The position numbers and the translations under genes were made by a program. DNA of 64,000 bases from Halobaculum halobium (GTDB taxonomy: Archaea > Halobacteriota > Halobacteria > Halobacteriales > Haloferacaceae): positions 806,001-870,000 of the forward strand of contig NZ_CP126158.1 in NCBI RefSeq assembly GCF_030127145.1, in the 5' to 3' direction. Position 1 is the first letter of the stretch. Every line of letters starts with the position of its first letter. Positions 1-9,334 of this stretch are shown here, in pieces. Under the pieces are notes generated by a model. The model was given only the letters and a program-made list of their open reading frames with translations, was not told where the DNA came from and made no database searches.

Positions 1-1
1 C

Positions 2-1411
2 GAGTACTTCTCCACGGACGGCGACGGGCCGTTCTTCGCGGGCGTGGGCCCCTTCCAGGTCGACTCCTGGAGCAAAGGGGACCAGATCCGGCTGTCGGCG
101 TTCGACGACTACTACGGCGAGGGCCCGTACATCGACGAGATCGTCTACACGGTCATCGGCAACCAGCAGACGCGCTTCTCGCGGTTCAAGAACGGCAACC
201 TCGACGTGCTGCTCGAGGGAATGCCGACAGCGGCGTTCAACCCCGACCGGCGGTCGATCAGCCGCAACCGCGGCACCTACCGCACCGGCAGCTACGAGCT
301 CGACACCGGCGGTACGGTCAACTACGGCGAGGCGCCGGCGCTCGACACCACCTATCTCGTGTTCAACGCCGCGCGGACGCCGAAGGCGGTCCGGCAGGCG
401 ATCGCGTACCTGATCAACCAGGAACGGATCTCGCAGGACGTGTACAAGGGACTTCAGCCGCCCGCGTACCACCTGACGCCGCCGGGCGCGTTCATGGCCC
501 GCGAGGGCGAGAACCCCGGCGAGAACTACAACAAACACTATCAGGACGGTCACCGCAACCAGCTCGACCAGTTCTCCGACGGCTACCCCTACGGGGTGGC
601 CGAAGGCCGGATCGGCGAGGCGCAGCGCGTCATGGAGGAGGCCGGCTACGGCGAGGACAACCGCTACGAGCTCGAATTCACCATCTTCTCGGGCAACAGC
701 GCGTGGCAGTCGATCGCCCAGACGCTGCGCGACAAGGCGACCGCCGCCTACATCGACATCAGCATCGTCGAGGCCGACTTCGGGACGATCATCGGGCAGG
801 CGCTGGACGGGGCGATGGACATGTTCTCGCTCAGCGACGGCATGGAGTGGCCGGAGTCGGACAACTTCCTCCGGTTCATCCCGCCGTACGACAGTCCCAG
901 CGGGATGTTCACCCGGTGGACCTACCAAGTGGTCTGCTCGGACGTCGACTTCGACGGCGACGGCACCGACACCGTCCGCTCGAACGTCTACGCGGAGCTT
1001 GACGGCGACTTCCCCGAGGACCACGTGAAGGTGAACACGGACGGAAATCAGGTCAGCGTCGCGATCGAGAACGTTACCCCGGACGAACTGGAGTCGGCGA
1101 TCAACGACGCCGGCTATAACTACGGCGAGGCCGAGTCGACGCAGGCGCCGTTCGACCCGCTCATGCCCCGCTCGGACCGCCAGTGGGACACGTACCTCGA
1201 CAACCGCGGGCCAAGCGAGGAGGCGACGCGCGCACGCGACGAGGTCTACTACTTCCAAGAGGAGGTCAACTGGGCGGCCGTTCAGGAGCTGCCGCTCGTC
1301 CACTCGGTCACCCAGCGGCTCTGGCAGGACCGTGTCAACGCCCGGATGGCCGGCACGATGGAAGACCAGACGTTCAACTCGCTCACGCTGGAGGACACCA
1401 GCGACAGCTGA
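2..1411 (+). CDS. ABC importer substrate-binding protein, family 5 (5' partial)
   Basis: Extracellular receptor of a peptide/nickel-type ABC importer, which captures the solute outside the membrane and delivers it to the permeases encoded next. The frame is open from base 2 and no start is visible, so the signal peptide and lipobox lie outside the window; 469 residues are seen. The segment FNAARTPKAVRQAI near residue 120 is typical of the C-terminal half of SBP family 5 proteins. The rest is very acidic, as expected for a haloarchaeal exported protein. A gap of 87 bases with a T5 run (1448-1452) separates it from the first permease, which could allow the receptor to be made in excess. The substrate (peptide, nickel or sugar) cannot be told from sequence. 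Confidence 0.9.
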   Translation, partial: EYFSTDGDGPFFAGVGPFQVDSWSKGDQIRLSAFDDYYGEGPYIDEIVYTVIGNQQTRFSRFKNGNLDVLLEGMPTAAFNPDRRSISRNRGTYRTGSYELDTGGTVNYGEAPALDTTYLVFNAARTPKAVRQAIAYLINQERISQDVYKGLQPPAYHLTPPGAFMAREGENPGENYNKHYQDGHRNQLDQFSDGYPYGVAEGRIGEAQRVMEEAGYGEDNRYELEFTIFSGNSAWQSIAQTLRDKATAAYIDISIVEADFGTIIGQALDGAMDMFSLSDGMEWPESDNFLRFIPPYDSPSGMFTRWTYQVVCSDVDFDGDGTDTVRSNVYAELDGDFPEDHVKVNTDGNQVSVAIENVTPDELESAINDAGYNYGEAESTQAPFDPLMPRSDRQWDTYLDNRGPSEEATRARDEVYYFQEEVNWAAVQELPLVHSVTQRLWQDRVNARMAGTMEDQTFNSLTLEDTSDS

Positions 1412-1498
1412 CCCGGCCGGACGCGGCGCCCAGTCGATGCAACAGTGTTTTTGTAATCCGATCGAACTCACCAACGAGATGCGAACCCCTGGAAATCC

Positions 1499-2545
1499 AT
1501 GAACCGGCTCAAATACCTCGCGAAGCGCTTCCTCATGTCCGTCCCGGTGTTGTGGCTCGGGACCAGCATGACGTGGTTCATCATCTATCAAGGACCCGTC
1601 GACCCCGCCGCGAACCTGCTGAGTGGCACCGAACGGCTGACCGAGACCAAGTACGAGGCCGCTCGCACTGAGCTCGGGCTCGATCAACCCCCGCTGCAAC
1701 ACTATCTCGACTGGATGTGGAGCCTGTTCACGCTGGACCTCGGCCAGACGTGGCTCATCTACACCGGATCGAACGTCGGTTCGCTCGTGTTGGACTTCCT
1801 GCCGCGGACCGTCTGGCTCGGCTTCTGGTCGGTGCTCGTCGCGATCTGTATCGGCGTCCCGTTGGGGTTCTATGCCGGGATCCGCTCGAACACCATCGCC
1901 GACTACATCGCCTCCGTCTCGGGGATCGTCTGGCGCGCGATGCCGAACTTCTGGCTTGCCGTGATCCTGCTCGCGGTCCTCGTCGGCTCGGAGTCGCTGC
2001 TCGGGTTCGACTGGGACACCTTCGTGGTGAACCTCCCCTCCGGGGTGACCGGCAACCCCGGGCTTTCCTACATGGCCGGCGACCCGCTCGCCTTCTTCAC
2101 ACAGCCGCGAGAGACGCTGGCCGCGATCAAGAAGATCCTGCCTGCGGCGCTCGTGTTGGGCTCGGCGTCGATGGGGAACGAGATGCGTATCGGACGGACG
2201 GCGGTTCTGGAGACGAAAAACGAGCAGTACGTCGACTTCGCTCGCGCTCGTGGAATCCCCGGGCGGGCGATCGTCTGGAAGCACGTCTTCCGGAACGCGC
2301 TCGTTCCGCTGGTTCCCGTGATCACCACGGAGGCGTTCCTGCTCATCGGCGGCAGCGTCCTCGTCGAGTCGGTGTTCGGGATCAACGGGATGGGGAAGCT
2401 GTTCTTCGACGCCGCCATTCAGGGCGACCTGCCGCTCGTGGGGTCGCTCATGTTCGTGTTCATCGTGCTCATGCTCACCATCAACATCGCACAGGACGTC
2501 CTCTACACACTGATCGACCCCCGTGTGGGCTACGAGGGAACCTGA
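1499..2545 (+). CDS. ABC transporter permease, DppB/OppB type
   Basis: First membrane subunit of the peptide/nickel importer, 348 residues. It begins NRLKYLAKRFLMSVPVLWLG, the usual DppB amino end with one membrane helix, followed by a periplasmic-side loop and five more hydrophobic segments. The EAA-type loop that docks on the ATPase is seen around residues 245-265, where the pattern YVDFARARGIP is recognisable. Length matches the family (about 310-350). The ATG at 1499 sits just after the DppA-type gene, and the next permease begins 6 bases after its stop, so the genes are surely co-transcribed. Confidence 0.93.
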   Translation: MNRLKYLAKRFLMSVPVLWLGTSMTWFIIYQGPVDPAANLLSGTERLTETKYEAARTELGLDQPPLQHYLDWMWSLFTLDLGQTWLIYTGSNVGSLVLDFLPRTVWLGFWSVLVAICIGVPLGFYAGIRSNTIADYIASVSGIVWRAMPNFWLAVILLAVLVGSESLLGFDWDTFVVNLPSGVTGNPGLSYMAGDPLAFFTQPRETLAAIKKILPAALVLGSASMGNEMRIGRTAVLETKNEQYVDFARARGIPGRAIVWKHVFRNALVPLVPVITTEAFLLIGGSVLVESVFGINGMGKLFFDAAIQGDLPLVGSLMFVFIVLMLTINIAQDVLYTLIDPRVGYEGT

Positions 2546-2551
2546 CTGCCC

Positions 2552-4006
2552 ATGGCGACAGCTACCAGAACCTTCACCGACGGCGAGGCCGCATCGCTTC
2601 GAGACCGAATCGCCGCGAACCCCCGGCCGGCGGCGGCCTGGATCGCCGTCGCCGGTGTGTTGTTCGCGCTGGAGGCCGGCGCTCTCGCGCAGTTCCTCTC
2701 GGCGCTGCTGGCGGACGCCGTGTCAGTGCTGCCCGGCGTCGCCGTTCCCGGGGCCGTACTCGCGCTCGAACGGGCGGCGGACGCCGTCCCGACGCTGCTC
2801 TCCCGCGAGACGATCCCGAACCGGGGGTACTACGACGGCAGCGGCTACGTCGGAACGTTCCTCGGACTGTCACCCGATCTGGCGTGGCTGCTCCGTGTGG
2901 CGCTCATCTACGCGTACTCGTTCGTGTCGTTAGCTTGGCTGTGGGTCGGCTACGAGCGGTACCGGACCCACTACCGGATCGCCGACTGGACGCCGCGGGA
3001 CGACGTTGTCGACCGGTTCCGTGAGCACAAGTGGGGCCTGTTCGGCGTCGCCGTCGTCGTGATGTTCTTCGTACTGGTCCTGTTCGCGCCGGCGCTCAGT
3101 CCCACGACGACGGCGGCGAACCTGGCGAACCCGTACCAACACGATGTGACCTACTGGACCGGCGACGGGACCCAGACCGTGACCGTCGGACAGGCGAACC
3201 TGGGGTCACAGTCGCAGGGTACCTCACAGGAGAACGTCGGTCCGATGCAGTACGACGACTACGGCCGCATCCATCCGTTCGGGACGCTTCCGAGCGGGAA
3301 GGACCTGTTCACGTTCATCGCCCACGGCTCGCGGATCTCGCTGGTGGTCGGGCTCGTCTCCGTCGGCCTCTCGGTGTCGGTCGCGATCGTCCTCGCGCTG
3401 TTGACGGCGTACTACCGTGGGAAGGTCGACCTCGGCGCGGTGCTCGTCTCCGACGCGGTGATGGGGATGCCGCAGTTACTGCTGCTCATCATGCTCTCCG
3501 TGATTCTCTCGGGGACGTGGATCGGACAGATCTACTCCGGGGCGTTCGTGCTCGCGCTGATCTTCGCGGGGACCGGTTGGCCGGCGATGTGGCGGTCGTT
3601 CCGCGGCCCGGCGCTGCAGGTGTCGAATCGGGAGTGGGTCGACGCCGCGAAGTCGTTCGGACAGACTCCCGGGACGATCATGCGAAAACACATGCTCCCG
3701 TACATCACCGGTTACGTGCTCGTGTACGGCTCGATGACGCTCGGGGGTGCCATCATCGCCATCGCCGGGCTGTCGTTCCTCGGGCTCGGCGTGAACCCGC
3801 CGACCCCCGAATGGGGACGAGCGGTCAACGCGGGCCAAGACTACGTGACGACCGCCTCGTGGCACATCTCGCTCATCCCGGGGATCCTGATCACGCTCGT
3901 CGTGACCGGATTCAACGCCCTCGGTGACGGCGTTCGCGACGCGATCGATCCGGAGTCCGACGCGGAAGACCAGGGCAGCGCCAGCGGTCGCGGGGGTGGT
4001 GCCTGA
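2552..4006 (+). CDS. ABC transporter permease, DppC/OppC type, with extra N-terminal membrane region
   Basis: Second membrane subunit of the importer, 484 residues against about 280-320 for most DppC proteins. The standard DppC core starts near residue 150, at FREHKWGLFGVAVVVMFF, and carries the docking loop WVDAAKSFGQTP near residue 365. In front of it lie about 150 residues with two or three additional hydrophobic segments (about 24-75 and 110-135). The extra region keeps the same codon usage and frame, so it is part of the gene and not an upstream misread. Its role is unknown. The stop overlaps the start of the following ATPase gene. Confidence 0.9.
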   Translation: MATATRTFTDGEAASLRDRIAANPRPAAAWIAVAGVLFALEAGALAQFLSALLADAVSVLPGVAVPGAVLALERAADAVPTLLSRETIPNRGYYDGSGYVGTFLGLSPDLAWLLRVALIYAYSFVSLAWLWVGYERYRTHYRIADWTPRDDVVDRFREHKWGLFGVAVVVMFFVLVLFAPALSPTTTAANLANPYQHDVTYWTGDGTQTVTVGQANLGSQSQGTSQENVGPMQYDDYGRIHPFGTLPSGKDLFTFIAHGSRISLVVGLVSVGLSVSVAIVLALLTAYYRGKVDLGAVLVSDAVMGMPQLLLLIMLSVILSGTWIGQIYSGAFVLALIFAGTGWPAMWRSFRGPALQVSNREWVDAAKSFGQTPGTIMRKHMLPYITGYVLVYGSMTLGGAIIAIAGLSFLGLGVNPPTPEWGRAVNAGQDYVTTASWHISLIPGILITLVVTGFNALGDGVRDAIDPESDAEDQGSASGRGGGA

Positions 4007-5124
4007 TGCGACCGAACGGGACCGACGCACCCGCGGGAGAACCCGACGGAGTGCCGACCGGCGCCGCCTGTACTGACGGCGGTCGCGAGGCGCTCCTCGC
4101 CGTCGAGGGGCTGACGACCGTCTTCCACACTGACAAGGAGACGATCCGCGCGATCGACGACGTCTCCTTCACCGTCGACAAGGGCGAGACGCTCGGGATC
4201 GTCGGGGAATCAGGCTCCGGGAAGTCCGTCACGGCCCGCTCTGTCCTCGGACTGATCGACTCACCCGGCGTGATCGAGTCGGGGTCGATCCGGTTCAGAG
4301 GCGAGGAACTGACCGACGACAACTGGGACACACACCGCGGCGACATCTCGATCGTCTTCCAGGACCCGAACAATTCCTTGAACCCGGTGTACACGGTCGG
4401 GAACCAGATCCGCGAGACGCTCCGGATCCACCAAAACCTCACCGGCGCGGCCGCCCGCGAGGAAGCCGTCCGACTGCTGGAGTCCGTCGGGATCCCCGAC
4501 GCCCGCCGGCGGGTCGGCGAGTACCCCCACCAGTTCTCCGGCGGGATGAAACAGCGAGCGGTCATCGCCGTCGCGCTGGCGTGTGACCCGGACCTGCTCG
4601 TGTGCGACGAGCCGACGACGGCGCTCGACGTGACCATCCAAGCGCAGATCTTGGAACTGCTCGACGACCTGCAGGACGAGGAGGATCTCGCGATCATGTT
4701 TATCACCCACGACATGGGCGTCATCGAGGAGACCGCCGACCGAGTGAACGTTATGTACGCCGGAGAGATCGTCGAATCGGCGCCGGTCGACGAGCTGTTC
4801 GACGCTCCACAGCACCCGTACACGCAGGGGCTGCTCGCGTCGATCCCCGGGCGGACCGTCTCGGGCGACCGGCTCCCGACGATCGGCGGCGAAGTGCCCA
4901 CGCCAACGACGGAGCCGACCGACTGTCGGTTCGCAGACCGATGTCCGCAGGCGTTCGATGCCTGCGAACGCGTCCACCCGGAGCCGATCCGGGTCGGCCC
5001 CGACCACACCGCCGCGTGTCTGCTCCACGAGGACGGCTACGACGGGGACCCGGGCACCGGCGATCCGCGACCGGATCGAAGCGCCGGCGGCGACGCCGTC
5101 GCCGACGGGGGTGACCACCAGTGA
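4006..5124 (+). CDS. ABC transporter ATPase, DppD/OppD type
   Basis: First cytoplasmic ATPase of the importer, 372 residues. Walker A is GESGSGKS (about residue 66), the Q-loop [11 protein letters not shown], the signature FSGGMKQR, and Walker [13 protein letters not shown] followed by the switch histidine in FITHD. The C-terminal oligopeptide-transporter domain has the regular cysteine pattern [14 protein letters not shown] and a last Cys in AACLL, which in some members binds an Fe-S cluster. Start chosen at ATG 4006, overlapping the preceding TGA by one base; its own stop overlaps the GTG of the next gene. Confidence 0.95.
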   Translation: MRPNGTDAPAGEPDGVPTGAACTDGGREALLAVEGLTTVFHTDKETIRAIDDVSFTVDKGETLGIVGESGSGKSVTARSVLGLIDSPGVIESGSIRFRGEELTDDNWDTHRGDISIVFQDPNNSLNPVYTVGNQIRETLRIHQNLTGAAAREEAVRLLESVGIPDARRRVGEYPHQFSGGMKQRAVIAVALACDPDLLVCDEPTTALDVTIQAQILELLDDLQDEEDLAIMFITHDMGVIEETADRVNVMYAGEIVESAPVDELFDAPQHPYTQGLLASIPGRTVSGDRLPTIGGEVPTPTTEPTDCRFADRCPQAFDACERVHPEPIRVGPDHTAACLLHEDGYDGDPGTGDPRPDRSAGGDAVADGGDHQ

Positions 5125-6563
5125 GCCGAAGCGACACCCCGGACCCGGAAGAGTCGGCCGTCGCAGACGAATCGAACGGCGGTCCTGCCGGCGATAGCGT
5201 CGCTGGCGACGCGGACGCCGCCGACCCCCTCGTCGAGGTTCGGAACCTGAAGAAGTACTACGACGTCGACGGGTTCCTCGGCGACGACCCGGTGAAGGCC
5301 GTCGACGGCGTCTCCTTCGACATTCGACGCGGGGAGACGCTCGGGCTCGTCGGCGAGTCCGGCTGCGGGAAGACGACGCTCGGGCGCACGATCCTCGGAC
5401 TCGAGGACGCGACCGACGGCGAGGTCACCTCGGACGGGCGGAACGTCGCACGCCTCTCGGGGCGTGAGCTCCGCGAGTGGCAGCGGGACGCGCAGATGGT
5501 GTTTCAAGACCCCGAGGCGAGCCTGAACGACCGAATGACGGTCGGCGAGATCGTCCGCGAGCCGCTGGAGGCACACGACTCCGAAACCGCTTCGGCGCGC
5601 AGAGAGCGCGTCTTCGAACTGCTCGATCTCGTCGGGCTCAACGAGGAGCACTACTACCGCTACCCGCACCAGTTCTCGGGCGGACAGCGCCAGCGCGTCG
5701 GGATCGCCCGCGCGCTCGCGCTCGAACCCGAGTTCATCGTGCTCGACGAGCCGGTATCCGCGCTCGACGTGAGCGTCCAGGCGCGGGTGATCAACCTCCT
5801 CGAGGATCTTCAAGAAGAGCTCGGCCTCACGTACCTGTTCATCGCGCACGACCTCTCGGTCGTTCGCCACATCGCCGACCGCGTCGCCGTGATGTACCTC
5901 GGCGACATCGTCGAGTTGGGAGGGACCGAATCGGTGTACACCGACCCCGCCCACCCGTACACGCTGTCGCTACTGTCGGCGATCCCGGGCAGTCACACCG
6001 GAACCGACCGGGATCGAGTCACGCTTCGCGGAACGCCGCCGTCGCCGCGGGACCCGCCCCAGGGGTGTCGGTTCGCCACGCGCTGCCCCGCGAAGGTCCG
6101 CCCGTCGGAGTTCGACGACCTCTCGGGGATCGCCTGGGAGCGTATCGACGCCTTGCATACGGTGTTGCGCGAGCGGGCAAACACCGAGACCAGTCTTACC
6201 GACCGCCTGAAACGACAGCTCGGACTCGCCGCCGACGCGAACGACATCGACGAAGTGGTCGCGGATCTGTTCGAGCGTGACGCGTCCGGCGACAGTGACA
6301 CCGACGCGACTGAAGGCGCCGGTCTCCTCACTAAATCGGCCCGCAAGGCCGTCGAGGACGCGGTCCAGTTCGCTCGGCGGGGAGAAGACGAGGAGGCGAC
6401 GGCGGTGCTTCGCGAAGCGTTCGGCTCGGTGTGCAACCGCGAGCGGCCGGAGCGACATGCCGTCGGCGACGAGGGCAGAGTGAGCGCGTGCGTCCGGCAC
6501 ACGGACGAGTACGAAGACCCCAGCGACGTCGTCGACCGTCGGTACGGTCGGGACGACGACTGA
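5121..6563 (+). CDS. ABC transporter ATPase, DppF/OppF type, with long insert in C-terminal domain
   Basis: Second ATPase of the importer, 480 residues where about 320-350 is normal. Motifs: Walker A GESGCGKT, signature FSGGQRQR, Walker [13 protein letters not shown], switch FIAHD. The extra length sits inside the C-terminal oligopeptide domain. Cys316 and Cys322 (GCRFATRCP) are followed by the remaining cysteines only at 438 and 457, so roughly 105 acidic, helix-prone residues are inserted between them. I recall similar inserts in other haloarchaeal DppF proteins. Start is GTG 5121, overlapping the previous TGA. It is the last gene of the transporter operon. Confidence 0.93.
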   Translation: MSRSDTPDPEESAVADESNGGPAGDSVAGDADAADPLVEVRNLKKYYDVDGFLGDDPVKAVDGVSFDIRRGETLGLVGESGCGKTTLGRTILGLEDATDGEVTSDGRNVARLSGRELREWQRDAQMVFQDPEASLNDRMTVGEIVREPLEAHDSETASARRERVFELLDLVGLNEEHYYRYPHQFSGGQRQRVGIARALALEPEFIVLDEPVSALDVSVQARVINLLEDLQEELGLTYLFIAHDLSVVRHIADRVAVMYLGDIVELGGTESVYTDPAHPYTLSLLSAIPGSHTGTDRDRVTLRGTPPSPRDPPQGCRFATRCPAKVRPSEFDDLSGIAWERIDALHTVLRERANTETSLTDRLKRQLGLAADANDIDEVVADLFERDASGDSDTDATEGAGLLTKSARKAVEDAVQFARRGEDEEATAVLREAFGSVCNRERPERHAVGDEGRVSACVRHTDEYEDPSDVVDRRYGRDDD

Positions 6564-7544
6564 GCGCGCCCTGTGTTTCGCGTCTTCCGGGTTCGGGTCC
6601 GGTCGTGATTCGCTGCCAGTTGGGTATCGCGATATTCAGTGTATGAGTCTGTCGTCAGTCAGAATTCCGTGGATCCATCGGCGACGGAATTGCGGATCCG
6701 AGGTCGTCGAACTGCACACAGCGGCGGAGAGTCTTCCACCGAGGCAATTCCCATTCCGGAGGACTGACGACTCGGTGATTCGGTTCCCCGACCGTATCGA
6801 ACGCGTGAGACGCCGACGCACCATCGGGAGCCAACGACGCTGGACACCGTGCGATTCGATTAGCTGGCGAGAAGGGCCCTCCTGGTTACGGACGGTCCCA
6901 ACTTCATCAACCAGTTCCGAGTCCTTCGTGTGGGCCGCACAGCGGCCGAGGACTCCACCGGGTGGAGAGTCACAGACCCGGCCTCGGACTACTGCCGCAC
7001 CACTGGCTACCTCGAGCGAGGGAGTAACTTACACAAGTTGGCTGGTCCGAGAGGGATCAGCCGACCACTGGAGCGACGGCCGACAGGCTCACGCCCGCGA
7101 CGTGTAGCCCGTCGTCGTGGAGTCGAACGGGTTCTCGCCCCGTGGTCGTAGAGGCGAACGGGCCCTCGCTCTGTCCGAGGGGCGACAGCGGAGGCGCAGA
7201 TACGAGCGCCCCCGTTCGCGAACCGTTCCTGTGTTGTTCGTTCGGGTACCGATTCACGCGCCGGTTTTGCCCGATGCGAAGGATGACTCCGAACGAGCTG
7301 ACAACCCGAGAGCGGTCGAGACCCGACCCGAAGTAACGGCGCGGCTCGACGCCGGGGAAATTAAGACTGTATCATGCACCACCCAGAGTCTATCGAGCAG
7401 TTTAGCGAAACCGGCCAAAATAAGCGGTATAAGCATTCAAACGCGATTCTAACCTCGCCAGAGGTACCGCTGCAATTCAAAGAATTAGTGTATTAGGACA
7501 GGAGAGTGCACCACCTTGATGATGACCGCCTCGGTGGGAAGGGT
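6564..7544. other. Gene-poor region of about 1 kb
   Basis: No frame on either strand gives a recognisable protein; the open frames are short, arginine/serine-rich and lack the acidic bias of the neighbours. Seen here: an inverted repeat AATTCCG/CGGAATT (6663-6669, 6685-6691), a two-tier hairpin at 6946-6987, and two 26-base near-copies (21/26 identical) spaced 31 bases at 7114-7139 and 7145-7170. From about 7360 to 7500 the sequence becomes AT-richer and probably contains the promoter of the recombinase operon (for example GGTATAAG near 7427). It could be a decayed element or an untranslated RNA locus; neither is shown. Confidence 0.5.
6946..6987. repeat. Two-tier inverted repeat (possible RNA hairpin)
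   Basis: The outer arms are CCGAGG (6946-6951) and CCTCGG (6982-6987). Inside them GACTCCACC is followed almost directly by GGTGGAGAGTC, which folds back with a two-base bulge. The element lies inside the gene-poor region. Whether it is transcribed cannot be seen. Confidence 0.35.
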
Positions 7545-8006
7545 ATGAGCGATGCGGACGCCGACACCGAGCGGGTGGCCGTGACCGCCCGGGTACCGGC
7601 CTACCAGAAGGCGGCGTGGGTCGCAGACGCCGAGCGCCTCGACATGTCCCAAGCAGAGTTCCTCCGGACGATGGTGCAGGCCGGTCGCCGCGATCTTGGG
7701 ATCGCAGCCGAGTTCGGCCCTCCCGAGGGAATCGAGACGGACACAGCGGCGGATCGAACGGAACCGGCAACGAGTTCCGGTGATCTGGAGGGGCGTTCTC
7801 CCCCCGCGGACCCTGGGGGTAACGACCTCGAAGACCGCCTCCTCGACGCGCTCGATCGAGAGGGCGTCATGTCGTTCGAGGGACTGGTCGAAGCGGTCGC
7901 CGGCGACATCGAAGATCGTGTCGACGAAACGATGGGTGAACTCCAATCGAGCGGTCGGGTCCGCTACAGCGGTCGCGACGGGGGATACGTGCTGGTGGAG
8001 CGATGA
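7545..8006 (+). CDS. Small haloarchaeal protein paired with the recombinase (DUF5805-like)
   Basis: An acidic protein of 153 residues, translationally coupled to the Xer-type recombinase that follows (its TGA overlaps the next ATG). The N-terminal part (VTARVPAYQKAAWVADAERL then MSQAEFLRTMVQ) reads like a ribbon-helix-helix or similar DNA-binding fold. The C-terminal 60 residues (about 95-150) look like a winged helix ending GRVRYSGRDGGYVLVE. I recall it as the DUF5805 family, found next to haloarchaeal recombinases; the name is from memory. ATG 7545 is preferred over the in-frame GTG at 7506 because the extra 13 residues are not acidic and lie in the AT-rich leader. A role as accessory factor for recombination is inferred. 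Confidence 0.75.
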   Translation: MSDADADTERVAVTARVPAYQKAAWVADAERLDMSQAEFLRTMVQAGRRDLGIAAEFGPPEGIETDTAADRTEPATSSGDLEGRSPPADPGGNDLEDRLLDALDREGVMSFEGLVEAVAGDIEDRVDETMGELQSSGRVRYSGRDGGYVLVER

Positions 8007-9073
8007 GCGCTGCCGACGAGGACGTGGACGCCGACACCGCCGACGAGGATCCGATCGGCTACTTCCTCGAGGACATGGAGCTTCACGGAAAAAGCGGCCG
8101 GACACGCGCGGAGTACGGCCGTGTGCTCCGCCGGTTCGAGGGGTTCCTCGCAGATCCGACGCGCGGTCCCGGCGGCGCCGCGAGCAGTCCGGCGGCCGCC
8201 TCTCATCGCGACTGTATGGCGTTCGTCCACGAATTGCGTCGGGACCCGGACCTGACGGATTCGACGACTGCGACGTACGCGGCGTACCTGCATCGGTTTT
8301 TCGCGTACATGACGCAGGTCGGCGCCTTCGACGCGAATCCGATGGCGCTGGTGATGGAGGAACTCGACGAGCGGATCGACACTGATCCGACCCGCCGGGA
8401 GATCTCCGTCCCCAGGATGCGAGCGTTCGTCGGGGAGATCACGCACCCGCTGGAGCGCGCGCTCGTCGTCACGCTGTTGAAGACAGGAATGCGCGTCGGC
8501 GAGCTGTGTAACCTGGACCTTCGGGATGTGGCCCTCTCGCGGGACCTCGCAGGCTACGACGTCGGCGACCGCGCACAGGTCGACGGCCGCCCGGACTCGC
8601 TGTTCGTCGCGAGCGAGCCGTCCGTTGGTGAAGTGCACAACGGTGAGACACGGAGCGCCTCGAACAAGCGCAAGCGCGGGACGGTGCTCCCGGTCGACGA
8701 CGAGCTCGCCGAAACGCTCGTCCGATGGCTCGCGGTCCGGCCGGATGCCGTCTCGCCCGCCGAGCCGCTGTTCGTCGCCACCGGTAGCGGGTGGGGCGAG
8801 CGCCTCACTCCCGAACAGGTCGGCCGCGTCGTCAGGACGCACGCTGCCGACGCCGGGTGGTACGAATCCGGAGCGGGGGCCACGGAGAACGTCACACCCC
8901 ACTACTTCCGGCACTTCTTCACCACCCATCTCCGGGACCGCACGGGCGACCGCGGCGTCGTGAAGTACCTCCGCGGCGACGTCGCCGACGACATCATCGA
9001 CACCTACACCCACAACTGGGGCGACAACGTCCGCGAGACGTACGAGCAACACATCTACTCGCTGTTGGAGTAA
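8003..9073 (+). CDS. Tyrosine recombinase / integrase, XerC/XerD-like
   Basis: Site-specific DNA recombinase of 356 residues. An N-terminal SAM-like core-binding domain (about 15-110, with SGRTRAEYGRVLRRFEGF) is followed by the catalytic domain. The catalytic Arg164 is in TGMRVGELC, the HxxR box in HYFRHFFTTH, and the nucleophilic Tyr in the C-terminal segment VRETYEQHIY. No phage genes or target tRNA are near, so a housekeeping Xer role (dimer resolution) or a domesticated integrase is more likely than an active prophage. Start ATG 8003 overlaps the stop of the small partner gene. Two AT-rich dyads follow its stop within 160 bases. Confidence 0.92.
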   Translation: MSAADEDVDADTADEDPIGYFLEDMELHGKSGRTRAEYGRVLRRFEGFLADPTRGPGGAASSPAAASHRDCMAFVHELRRDPDLTDSTTATYAAYLHRFFAYMTQVGAFDANPMALVMEELDERIDTDPTRREISVPRMRAFVGEITHPLERALVVTLLKTGMRVGELCNLDLRDVALSRDLAGYDVGDRAQVDGRPDSLFVASEPSVGEVHNGETRSASNKRKRGTVLPVDDELAETLVRWLAVRPDAVSPAEPLFVATGSGWGERLTPEQVGRVVRTHAADAGWYESGAGATENVTPHYFRHFFTTHLRDRTGDRGVVKYLRGDVADDIIDTYTHNWGDNVRETYEQHIYSLLE

Positions 9074-9140
9074 CGGCCGGCTCGACTCGGCCGCACGGTC
9101 CCGCTAGCGTCCGAACGTGCGTTCGATTCTGGTGGGTCCA

Positions 9141-9171
9141 CTGAAAAATGTCACTGTATTAGACATTTCAG
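9141..9171. repeat. Inverted repeat downstream of the recombinase
   Basis: CTGAAAAATGTC (9141-9152) is mirrored by GACATTTCAG (9162-9171) with a two-base bulge in the left arm and a nine-base loop. It is AT-rich against a GC-rich background. It may be a transcription-end hairpin of the recombinase gene or a protein-binding dyad. Confidence 0.45.
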
Positions 9172-9207
9172 GAAGAACTCGTGACGATTGGCGTTCCGTG
9201 ACGATCA

Positions 9208-9230
9208 GATAAATTGTATAATGCTATATC
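9208..9230. repeat. AT-rich imperfect dyad (candidate recombination or regulatory site)
   Basis: GATAAAT and CTATATC form imperfect arms around a nine-base centre (TGTATAATG). The geometry of two short arms around an AT-rich centre recalls Xer/dif sites, and the recombinase gene ends 135 bases before it. This is only a resemblance; a TATA-rich terminator is equally possible. Confidence 0.25.
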
Positions 9231-9334
9231 AAAAGTGTGGCCGTACGCGGGTTGTTCATCTGCCGATCTGAACGGTCACAGGCGGTCTCGCGGGCGTTGT
9301 CGGCCTGTTCCGAATGAGGAGCCAGCGCCGCCGT

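Noticed and set aside
6643-7107. 154-codon plus-strand frame in the gene-poor region
   Set aside because: Basic, serine/arginine-rich translation without acidic bias or known motifs, unlike every real gene in the window. Kept only as part of the unexplained region.
7545-9073. Prophage or integrative plasmid signature around the recombinase
   Set aside because: No phage structural genes, replication genes or tRNA target nearby; flanks are core genes. A housekeeping Xer role is more likely.
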